NCBI RefSeq assembly: GCF_021917145.1
Contig: NW_025813703.1
Span: 372,001 to 436,000, forward strand
Reading direction: 5' to 3'
Source: Hypomesus transpacificus
Lineage: Eukaryota; Chordata; Actinopteri; Osmeriformes; Osmeridae
Length of the DNA stretch: 64,000 nt
How positions within the stretch are numbered: position 1 is the stretch's first letter; each line of letters starts with the position of its first letter. The notes beneath the pieces were generated by a model. It made no database searches. It saw only the letters and a program-made list of their open reading frames with translations, and had not been told where the DNA came from. Positions 11,100 to 21,620 of the stretch are shown piece after piece. A program made the position numbers and the translations under genes.

Positions 11100-13050
11100 G
11101 AACATTCATTTCAAAACCAAGTATATAGCGATGTCTGGAATGAATTTGTTTGGTGTATCAGTTCACTCTCACAGACACATTGACAGACAAACCCACCACA
11201 GATTTCACAATATACAGTTACTGTATCTGTCTGGCTTGGTTTGGTTACCAGACGTATCACACTTTAATGTGTATGTAATGGCAGCACTTAAGTCTTGGTG
11301 AGGGGGTTCCTGTATCTCAGCGCTATGTAATTCAATAGCTAACAGAGCAGGTGCTATGATTCTGGACACCACTTTTTAAAGTGTGCTGGTTGGTGATTGG
11401 ATGGTGCAGCTAAACGATACAACCGTATTGGTGTGAGATTTTAACCAATGGTTAAAGTTAAGTGGTACAACACCCCTGACATGGCAATGGATTAGTTCAT
11501 ACTTATTGAACACGGGAAAGATTAACCAATGGTCTTTTTTTAACCATCTGCCATGTAAATTGTTTGCAAATGGAAGGTACGGTGCAAAAATGTCTGTGTG
11601 TGGTCAGTCAAAATTTCACTCACAAATATCTGGTTTGCATGTGAATTCAGGGAATGAGACTGCATACAAGCTAAATACTGTATTGAAGCTGCTCTACACA
11701 CGCAATCATTCTACGCTGTAGTTCTGCATCTGGTGCTCACAGACTAAAAAAGGTCCATGGAAATGACGTCGAACCTCATACCACGTGCACTAGTGTGCAG
11801 GATTTGTGTGTACCTTTTCAGACAACCTTAATGGAAATAAATTATTCCAATGGGTTTGTCTCCCAGACACAAAATGGCAGGAAGGTCAATGTGTTGATGG
11901 CAGTTAATCATCAAATAAATGTCCAAATATAAACTTCAAGATGAAGCATCACATTGCAAAAATAAAGAGGGGTATAATAGATCGTTTTGATTACTGACTT
12001 GGCATGAATAAACAAAATATTTGTATTTCAAATATTTTCTGTTAGACACAGGTAACACTCCAATATGTCTATAAACATACCTAATGCAGGAGTGTCACGT
12101 TTTATGACCATCAATAATTACAACCCTGATGTAGCATTTCCATGAACTACATTTGTCAAAAAGGAAGAATGTCTGAAAAGGTTTTCACACGTCACATGGC
12201 TCTTGAACCATGCCTAATGCATCTATGGGTGCAAAGACAGGTGGGCCTTAACATCGTTTCTGCATTGTACTAGCCTTCCGAAGATAATATGGAAAAAGGC
12301 ATCATTCTACCATTGACGCCCCTTAAAGTACAGATGACGATGAACATTTATATGAAAGTCCTACATTCAGGAGACTAACATCAAAAAACAAGGAGACCTG
12401 ACATGTTATGTCATGTTAAGTGTCTGCTATAAAATGAGTGAACTGAATAAACCCTTAAACAGTCCCATATCCAACACTATCCAAAACCTATCCAACAGTC
12501 CCAGGCCTACACAAAATGTGCAGTCTTCCTTACAGCCAAGGAAGTCGATTTAGGATTTTTCTGATACAAAGGCAGCGTCTCTAGACCAATCTGGTTTTGT
12601 TGGGAGCATTCACAGGCTCTTTGTGAAGACTGGGAAGGCTGCCTGGTGTGGCTAAAAATAAAACTGTCTGTAAATAATCCTGCTGCTCTCTGTCTGCCTG
12701 CATGGGCCCTGGTTGTCAGGCTGGCAGACTGCAGTCTCACTGAGGCTTTCATCTGAGTCAACCCAACTGCAGCCCGGCTCACTGGCTCTTCTGACGTCCA
12801 ATCCCCATGTCTATGCGAGGTAGACTACCCTTATAATATAGAGAATCCTTATTCTGTTTCCCACGTTCAAACCCAGGTTCAAAAAAGAACCTGGAAAAGG
12901 GGAATTCTTTTGACGTAAAATGTCCGACAGAATCAATTGAGTCCCAGTAGGACCTCCAGTCGATGTTGTTGTTGTGGTTCTCATTTGAATCCCATAGGAC
13001 ACTTTTCACTGACTAAATATTTGCTCTGCAGAGTGTGTGACAGCCTCAGA
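11100..13050. other. stretch without recognisable gene
   Basis: AT-rich DNA with no splice-consistent conserved frame. The minus-strand frames at 12507-13009 show no domain I recognise. Confidence 0.45.
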
Positions 13051-13079
13051 GGCCCTCCCAGCACCAGGGACAGCAGCCC

Positions 13080-14110
13080 CAGCCGTCTCATGGCCAGGTT
13101 GTGCGCGGCTCCTTTAAACGGTTTTCCACTTCCCAGTTGGCGAACCAGCCGCCGGTTCGGTAAACCAAAGAGACTCAAGCCAGAGGGGAACGGCCTTTGT
13201 CTCCAGTCTCCTGAATTGCATGTGTCTCAGCCCTGTGTTTCTCTGTGGCTTTGCCACATATGGTGGAGAATGCGGGGATCTGAGACCACTGTCTGACGTA
13301 TGCAATTCAGGAGGGAAAAAAAACGATGGCGGAAGCTATGATCTTGACAGGCCCAAAGCATGATCGCCCTACAGGAAGAATCCACATAAAGGAAGACCCC
13401 AGGAACAGTCCACGTCTGGGACAAGGACCAACAGGCCCACAAGGGTCGCATGGAAGAGGCAGCAGAAGTTATGGGGGGAAATGACCTCCAGGCTGAAGGC
13501 CATGTTGGCCCTGGTCCTAACCAACACCCCTTGAGCGGAGGATTCAGCCCTAGAGGGGAAAACTGAGGGAGGGGTCGAGAGCAGCGACTCGGTTAGCGGC
13601 GACGAGGTTGGCGAGAGCGGGGAAACAGCTGGCCAGAGGAGCGACGTGGAGAGTGGCGACTCAGTCACTTAGAGCAGCGTCACAGATGGGCAAGAGAGGT
13701 GCCAAGGACAGGCGGTGACACTGTTGGCGAGAGTGACCTGGTCAGCAAGAGCGGAGGCATGGCGCCTGTCTGCGACTCGTTAGCGAATCAGTGGCCGCCG
13801 ACTGCACAAAAGCGGAGTGGACAGGGCTCAGAAGAGGAGAGAGACTCGAGCCTGAGGGGAACGGCTTGAGAGAGAAAGAGAGGTCGTTGACGTTAAGTTT
13901 CAGTTTGGCGCCTCAGGTATTGATAGACCTGAGCGGCCGACCCTGGTGGAGCAAGGCTCCCCGGAAGATTATTTTGTTTTGGTTGAAATGTGTCTTTTTT
14001 GTGAACTAAAACGCAGAGGAGTGCTTGTTCCCTGTCCTTTGTTACCAGTTTCCTGTCTTGTCTGCATCTCAGCCCTGTGTCTGTGGCTTGCCATAAGTGC
14101 CTTCATTGAA
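13080..14110 (+). mobile_element. possible decayed LTR-retroelement remnant
   Basis: This GC-richer kilobase contains two related blocks. One lies about 13168-13262 and the other about 13843-14093. Both have 'gagactc.agcc.gaggggaacggc' and further on 'tctcagccctgtgt' followed by 'ctgtggctt.gcca'. Directly after the first block is 'tggtggagaatgcgggg', which looks like a primer-binding-site region. The 550 bp between them has only broken frames. Two diverged LTR-like blocks around a deleted interior would explain this. Exact ends and target duplications could not be fixed, so the call is tentative. Confidence 0.3.
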
Positions 14111-14129
14111 AGAGAAACTGCACTGTAAG

Positions 14130-15456
14130 TCCAGTCAGTCATGGGCATACTTCAAATTACCTGAAATTACATTAGTGGTGGATAAGAAGACAGTATATTG
14201 TGAGTCAATAAAAAATGTGTGTACTCTGTATGGCCAAAACTACACTGCTGCTGATGGATGGACTTGGGGGCACACTCGTTCAATGTGTGATGCTGGAGGG
14301 ACGTCACTGGAGAGGTGGATTGTGAACAGGGGGGTGGGGACGGACTGTTCTGTGGAACGTCTCATCGGTTTACAGCTGTCATATCAGACATCCTCAGGGA
14401 TCAGAGAGACAGAGTGTTCAGGGTTTTGATAATGTCATATGTACTGCAGAGTCTGGTTGACTTGAGACAGTGGGTTGTTTGAGGACAGACATACAACTCT
14501 GGTTCACCTTTCCGTTTCATTGGAAATACTGTTTGAGTCTGATTCTTCCTTTTTCCACCTACCACTCCCCATCATCTTCTCTCCACTCTACAATTCCCTT
14601 GACACCATTGTAAATTATCTCTAGGAGACAGGCGACATTAGGTCCTTGAAATGTTTCATGTTTGAAATACTGCTCTGCTAATTAATTAGCAAACATTGTA
14701 CTGAGTTTATTCCATATAATTAGCAACTGAAGATGTCTAACATAGTCTACTTCGTTAAAAGCTAAGCTTGATTTTATTATCGTGGAATTTGTTTCGCTTT
14801 TAGCAGTTGTTATAATAAGTACAACTGATAGGGTAGCCACACCCAACCCTAATACCAATTTACTCTCCATTGTCCATAAGTGGACATCCATGTCAGTTTT
14901 TAATAACCTACCAAGTGTGCTTTGCCTGCAATTGACTGCACACCTAACGCAGATATGTATAACTGTATGCGATTAACATTATGTAAAAAAAAGGCATCAT
15001 GTGATAAACACGCAAAATATCAGTTTTTAGTTTGTCTTTGTTTTTTAATAAGGGTTGTTTGTTATGCTGGTTTAAACTACGCAATAACGTTTCGCATCGC
15101 ATCGTGCGGAGTATGGCGTTGGAAAAAGTTATGCATGCAAGTATGTAAACCGCATTTACCAGTGCAAAACTTTTTATACCGAAAACAATTAAAGAAAAAA
15201 ATACATTCAACTGAAATTGTTTGCAACATATTGTAGTTGAAGTTATTAGTACAAGATCGTATTTTGCAAAGGATGTCAAGCTATTCGTAAACGTTCCCTT
15301 TAAGAACTTGAGCCTGTTTTCATTTTTACTGCACTGAGTCTCAGTCGGGAACAACTTTCGTTGTCTTCAGCAGTACTGCAGCACCCCCTCATCTCCAGTC
15401 GACCACCATATTATAACAGACATAAAAGCAAGTTACGCGGATGATAAAACGCTTAC
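14130..15456. other. stretch without recognisable gene
   Basis: AT-rich DNA. Open frames on both strands near 14900-15350 overlap one another and resemble no known family. Confidence 0.45.
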
Positions 15457-15600
15457 ATTTTTGAAGAATTCTCTTGGAGCGCTCCTTCTCAGGTCCCACG
15501 GTGAAAAATTGTCGCAGCCAGACTGCGTTCCAGACCGCGAAGAGGGCGTCAAGTGCGTCTAGACGACACCTCACTCATCGCTCAGCTGAACTCGACACTG
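15457..15600 (-). promoter_or_regulatory. candidate upstream promoter/non-coding first exon (minus strand)
   Basis: A local island richer in CpG than its surroundings that, on the minus strand, ends in a good donor (AAAT|GTAAGC, exon end 15457). The longest minus frame here has no ATG: the frame is preceded by TGA. The ATG at 15578 runs into a stop after nine codons. A non-coding first exon is therefore more likely than a coding one. It lies upstream, in the same orientation, of the ldlrad4 coding exon at 301-340, so it could be one of that gene's leader exons. It could also be an unrelated transcript. Confidence 0.3.
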
Positions 15601-17508
15601 CATAAACTCTGTAGTCTAGTTTGCCTCAGCTCAATATGAATAATTTGGAAAACGCTGTAGCGACATCTGCAGAGTAGGAGTATCAGAGCACATCTCGGCA
15701 TAGTTTTAAGGCATAGTAACACGTGGGGGAAAATATTTGTGATCGTTACAATAATTATAAACAAAATCACTCAATTACACAATTGTATACATTTATTTTT
15801 TACAATAAAATATTCCAAACACGAAAAATACCTACCTCACAAGTCCGATATAGTCTTTATATAGCCTGATTGTTAACACTAGGTCCAGATTTCAGTGTGA
15901 GATTCCTGGAGAAAAAATCCTGGAGATGATTTTCCCTGATTTTTTTATAAGACTTTAAAGGAGAGGTGATGGGTCTGTGGGACACACTCACTCTGGGGAT
16001 TTCCGTAATTTAAAGTAGAAGTTCGTTCTTTATAGCGGGCACATGCCAGTTATATTTGAGGCAACATACTGTCGATTTCCCACAAGTAATGAGAACAATT
16101 GTTTTAATGCAAAGGGTAGGGTAAATTTGAATAACTAAGGCCTAATCTGTCATGTGTACATACACTGTTGTGTCTTTATATGGTTAGTACTGATCCTAGT
16201 CGTATTCTGGCTGTTGGTTAACAGGGTTTGTTGTATACTTGACTCGCAAGTGAGGCAGCTGTATGTTAGTAGAGTCAGAGTCACATGCTGTCTCTATGAG
16301 AGATGGAGGCAGCGGGAGGTAGCTCTGCTTTGATCCAGTCCTGGATGAGTCCAAGTTAACTCTGATAAAATAAAATAACCAGAAATGGTTGTATAAATGA
16401 ATGTGAATCAGGATTCAGATGACACGCACAACTATGCAACAAATCAATGGTGGCAAGCATTTTGTCAATCAAGCAAATTTATTGAACTATATCAATGTAC
16501 TTAAGTTCAACTGTCAATTGATTAGATTGTTAGTCATGAATTCACAAACATATCAATGCAGATCAAGAGGAATGCCGACAAACACACAACACACAAACAG
16601 ACCACTGCTATCAGTGTATTCCTCTTCCCATTAAGATGTTTGCTGTAGTTCTCCAAGTTGTGGTCCACATATTTTTCAAAAAAACTGAAATATAACCCAA
16701 GACTTCAGCAGAATATTTCAAGAATATCGAAATACCTTAAGACTTTTTTAGTTGTCTTGCATTTACATGGCCAATATCTAAAGAACTTCCTTCACAAGTG
16801 TGGAATGTTCCTATTACTGTTTTCTGTGTTTACAAATGTATATTTAAACAGAATACACTTTCACAATCACAATCACTCTCCACATTCTGGTCAAAGATAC
16901 TTGAAATACGTATTTATTAAAGAGCAGTTCAAGATGCTTTGAATGAAACAAACAACTTTTTATACAGTTGACTGTTTCTTTTTCCTTTTACTGTGTTGTC
17001 TTAAAAAATCTTTTGTATTCCATCTTGCAGAAATAAATGTCTGAGGACCAAACAGGTCCATACCAGGCTTTTTTACCCCTAAATAAGTGTTAGTTTATTT
17101 TCGCAACATTGTGGTGTGTAAACGGTTGTACTGATGTATAAATCAGCTCTCGCCCCCATTACTTTGAGACACTCCTTCAGATCTATCCCTACTATCAAAC
17201 CTAATGTACTGACTATAATTGGTCTGGTCTGGAAATCCACTTTTGCTTGATGAGTACTACAAAGTGCTTGAATGTCTTTAAGGGGGTTGATCAGAGATGT
17301 CCTCCATTCAATCCTGTGTGTGTGTGTGTGTATGCGTGTGTCCATGCAACAAGCAGAAAATACAGTGGGCATGTCATTCCACTAGCCAGGCATCAGTTGG
17401 GCTTTCTTTCTGTTACAGGAGACAACACAAGCAGAGCACAAGGTTTAGTGAGAAAACAACAATGACAAGCAAAAGGCAAATACTTGCAACAAACTTGCAG
17501 TACTATTC
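15601..17508. other. intergenic stretch upstream of ldlrad4 and downstream of seh1l
   Basis: No gene seen. AT-rich, with a (TG)n tract near 17316-17340. The seh1l transcript should end near its poly(A) signal at 17509-17514. Confidence 0.5.
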
Positions 17509-17514
17509 TTTATT
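17509..17514 (-). terminator. seh1l poly(A) signal
   Basis: AATAAA on the minus strand, about 230 bp after the proposed seh1l stop codon. A sensible 3' end for a short 3' untranslated region. Confidence 0.55.
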
Positions 17515-17743
17515 ACATATTACACACTGCATCTACATACGTCAGGGAGGGGTGTATTAATCCACAAAAAAAGAAGCTAAACAATCTTTTCACAGATAAT
17601 TGCAGAAACTTGTATTAGTGGGTGAGGTTATGTTTTAACAAATAATACATTCCAGTCCACTCCCGGCTTCATGACCTCAAATAAAATTGTATCCATTAAT
17701 ATTCTCTCAACTGTTTTCAAATAGCACACAGTACCAGTCTCGG

Positions 17744-20713
17744 TTACACATACCTGCCAGCAACAGCTTGCAGGGCATTCTGGGTAGCAGGACCTCCAGG
17801 TGTGCCGGCTGCACCAGGGGTGCCGGCCTGACCAGCGGCTCCATTGACCGGACTACCGTCCCCCCTCAGGATGCCGGTGCACTTCCAGTTGTCCATGTAG
17901 TTGGCTAGAAAGGACACAGACGCACCTCAATACATCCAGAGTCCAACTTTGTTTACTGTACGGTAATGCTTCGAATTGTTCTAAAGTGAATGTCTGCAAC
18001 CAAACTAGACGTGTTAGAAATTATTAAAAGGAAGTATATTGTTAAAGCACAAAAGCATCTATCTAATGCGAGTTCAAACCCAACTGTTTCAGGAAGAAAA
18101 GATTGAAGGGAAATTCTTGATACTGCTTAAGAATGTATTGCACTTTCAAAAGTAAGCCATGGGTGAGGGTTGTCTTTTAGGTTCCCATTCAACACTCATA
18201 CCTTTCCAAAGGCGTACACATCCATCATCCCCTGAGGAAGCCAACAGGGTGCTGGTGATGTTCCAGCTCACCCTCCACACCTGGGAGTTGTGGCCGTCAA
18301 ACTGGGCCTGAAGCTGCACCTCCAGCTTGGTGGGGCCCGAAGAGGAAGACTCCTTACTGTAGAGAACCCAGAGACAGAACCTTAGTGCTGTACTTATTTC
18401 TGTCCATGAATCTTGTGAATCTACAACTTGTCTAGATGGTTGTAGGTATTGTAGGAGACTATCATTTAGTAAACAACTAAGAGACCTTATACCTCCTCCA
18501 GTACTTGAGAAAGAAGGTCTAAGCATTGTGACATCTGACGGGGTCAGATGGCTGAGCGGTTAGGGAATCGGGCTATTAACCAGTTGTCGATTCGATTCCT
18601 GGCCATGCCAAATGACGTTGTGTCCTTGGGAAAGGCACTTCACCCTACTTGCCTCGGGGGAATGTCCCTGTACTTACTGCAAGTCGCTCTGGATAAGAGT
18701 GTCTGCTAAATGAAAATGTGACATTCCCCTTCAATCTCATGTCTCATAGGATAAATACAATCTTTGCTATTGGTAACACTATCCAAGAAGGGGACAATAT
18801 ACTATCTGTTACAGGCCAGTACACTGTCTATTACTGTAACAGAGCAGTGCTTAATGTTACAGCATGAGCGTAAACATACCGCATGGGTATAAGCTTGAAG
18901 ATGCGCACATCTTTGGTTGCTATGGCCAGCACATGGAAAGAACGTCCCAGGTTTGGTGCAAAGGCGATGTCATGTACGGGGTCTGTGACAGTCATCAGAG
19001 TCTCCACTTTGGCGTACTTCCTAAAACAGTGAGTGGGATATCAGCCAATCAGAATACGTGTTTCCAATTTTCTTTTGCTTTCTTTAACAACTGGCATGTT
19101 ACTTTGACAGTCATTGAAACACAGTGTCAAGCCTACAATCCGAGAAACAAACACTGTAGCACCCACCTTGTGTTTTCCACATATTCGTAGATCTGAACTT
19201 TACCACTGTAGGCAGTGTTGCCATCATCACTGCCCACGGCTATCATGGGAGAATGGGCACGAGAGCTGCAAGCAGAGCAAAAAATAACACTGACATGACT
19301 CATAGAAATTCATAAAGTACAAGCTGTTCATGTCCCTACTCAAAATTACAGTTTGGTCCTTTTTGTATTTGAACTCCCCCATGTCAATTGTAAACAGGGA
19401 TAGGAAAAAGAAGACCTTGTGTGTTGAGCACTGTGCCATCTACTGGTGTATTCGGAGAGTATTAAAATCTACAATCTTCTAATATACATTTGATCGAAAT
19501 CAAGTAAGTTCCTTTGTGAAGAACCCTTCAATATATTGACTTTTTAATCAATCATTATATGGATTCAGTATTGACTTTAATAATACATTTGAATAATTCT
19601 GTCAGGAGGCCACATAGACGTGAGAGGTGTTCCAGACCTGGAGGGGTTCCAAGATATACAGGAGCAGCTGAGCTTGCATGAGATCTCATGCTGCAGGGAC
19701 CACTGGCTCAGGTTCATCACATCAGGAGCCTCGTATATTCTGACGACACCGTCCGCGGAGCAGGTGGTCAGCATGAGGCCCATGTGTTTCGGAGCAAACT
19801 TCACGTCAGTAACTGATGTTCGGCTGTCCACCAATGTGGTCCTCTTTATCTGGGACCAGGCCAAATGTAGAGGATGAAACAGGCAGTGTTAATTTTCCCC
19901 AACTGAAAATGCATCCAGCTAAAATTGTTCATCAGCCTACACTTTTTTTACACTTTAAAAAGGTTTTACCCTGAAGGTAATTGAATTCATACAAGATTTG
20001 TTCAGTAAAACGGTTTCTGGTTTTCCTTTAGATTACACCAATAAGGTAGGTCAAGTGTGTGCCTTGTGGCCTCCACCCATCCTTACCCAATGGCTGAGTC
20101 CGCGCTGTTTATCGTTGGACTCGCCAACAATCTCCTCCCATACCGCCGCTGTCCGGTCAAATGAGCAGGACGCCAAGACTTGTCCAAACTCGGGGTGTGC
20201 CCAGGTCACGCGCCAAACCGATCCGCTGTGGGTCTTAACGTACACACACATCAAATATGGAACATGCATTCACTTTAATAATATATTATTTACCCATTTC
20301 ATGTTTTAACTGATGACGTAATAAAGTAATAAGGTAATAAAGTATATAGACGTGTGATTATAAGACGCCTGCTATAACTTACCTTCCAACTGGCTGTGCA
20401 GTTCCACTCACCATTGTCACTTTTGTCCCAAACCTGAAATGAAGGATGTGATTTTAAAACGGGGTACACATGTTGTCATGCTATTTTCAATTGGCCAATG
20501 ACCTACAAGGTTTCTTGACTATATACAGGTAAAATGATTGTGTTAACATAAGATAGTTGGTTAACGAACTGTAATTTCTGGCTAGCTATCTTGCAATGCT
20601 ACCTTGACACTTTGGTCACTGGAACATGTCGCCATTCTCCGGCCGTGGAAATCATAAGACACATCGTGGATAAGGTCTTTATGGTCCGCCGCAATACTTC
20701 GCGCAACAAACAT
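17744..20713 (-). CDS. seh1l: SEH1-like nucleoporin, complete, 8 coding exons
   Basis: Seh1 is a WD40 beta-propeller subunit of the Nup107-160 (Y) complex of the nuclear pore and of GATOR2, which activates mTORC1. Exons (minus): 20713-20603, 20433-20383, 20233-20087, 19849-19638, 19265-19167, 19020-18880, 18356-18202, 17904-17744. Phases join to one frame of 358 residues; the human short form has 360. It starts [20 protein letters not shown], as expected for the family. WD repeat landmarks include [20 protein letters not shown] (exon 3), [20 protein letters not shown] (exon 4), [20 protein letters not shown] (exon 6) and VWRVSWNIT...[13 protein letters not shown] (exon 7). The tail is a low-complexity Gly/Ala/Pro stretch. 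The stop comes from reading through a donor-like GTATGT after AVAG, giving AGRYV-stop; a further spliced exon, as in the human RKHS ending, was looked for and not found. Head-to-head with ptpn2. Confidence 0.95.
18535..18716 (+). mobile_element. tRNA-derived SINE in seh1l intron, 8 bp target duplication
   Basis: The head contains RNA polymerase III boxes, TGGCTGAGCGGTTAGGG (A box) and GATTCGATTCC (B box), like a Leu/Ser-type tRNA. The body ends in CTCTGGATAAGAGTGTCTGC and TAAATG, the widespread fish SINE tail shared with LINE partners. The insert is bounded by TGTGACAT at 18527-18534 and 18717-18724. It lies opposite to seh1l transcription, between the exons at 18880-19020 and 18202-18356. 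Confidence 0.9.
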
Positions 20714-21620
20714 AATTGCAGAGAAAATTGTTTAAAAGGGTAGTGAACTATTTTTGTCACAAGATGTACAAAAGTAGGTATAAATGTAAGTTTCAGTGAA
20801 ATTCTCAGCACTCCATGATCGGCGCCATTTTTCTAAAATTGTTCCCTCATCAAATAACGTTAGTTGAAACATAATCCGGAACATCAGTTCCGCTTTACAG
20901 CTTTAGGTGGAGTTCTTCCTTCACCTCAACTCAACCAAGTATCCATCCCCTCTAGTCTTTCACTACTATTTATGGGATTTTATAAATCTTTCTAAATAAT
21001 TATTTGATATATTTGGTTAATACTGTTGGTATTATCAATTTAATCAAGAAGCAAGCTCATTTAAATTATAATAATTATAAGAGTAGTTCATTTTCAATCA
21101 CAGATTTATTTTAATAAACAGTGTGTGTCACTGGATTTTATTTTTGTTCGAGAAAGAAAGAAAGAAAGAGCGCTTTATTACAGACAAAAATAATGCTGAA
21201 CGAATGTCATAGACATCCAGAGGGATTACATTATAAACTAGTATCCAACAGGAATCATAGAGGCTCTTTATTACAACCCCAGAATGTGAATGAAAGATTT
21301 GCATCTAGTGATGAACAAATTAATAACATGGCCTATTCATTTTTTTTTACCAAGACATTGTTTTACATCTGTCCAGAATATCTCACGAAGCAACAATCCA
21401 TTAACTTTCGTTTTACGTAGGAATATTTGATATCACAGGTAGCGAAGGACCCTTCTTTAGCGCAAGCGCACATTGGTTTGATATGAGACGTCAAATACAG
21501 AGGCAAACGTTCAGTAAGCGGGCTACTTTCCAAATGGTTTATTATAGAAAGTGATGAGTTAGATAAGTACCTGAAATTGTAATTTTATTTTTTTTAATTG
21601 AATAGGACTGTCACATAAAC
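20714..21620. promoter_or_regulatory. shared upstream region of seh1l and ptpn2
   Basis: The two start codons are 907 bp apart and diverge. The region contains an ETS-type CCGGAA (20876-20881) with a nearby opposite TTCCG, an NRF1-like GCGCAAGCGCA (21460-21470) and an inverted CCAAT (21472-21476). No TATA box stands out. The first group lies nearer seh1l and the second nearer ptpn2, as expected for a housekeeping bidirectional promoter. Leader exons were not resolved. Confidence 0.5.

Noticed and set aside
15389..15574. Minus-strand frame (…AVWNAVWLRQFFTVG…) as a coding exon
   Set aside because: The frame has no ATG and is preceded directly by TGA; the nearby ATG is in another frame and stops after nine codons.
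18535..18600. Functional tRNA gene
   Set aside because: The A and B boxes belong to a SINE head: it continues into the SINE body and tail and is bounded by a target duplication.
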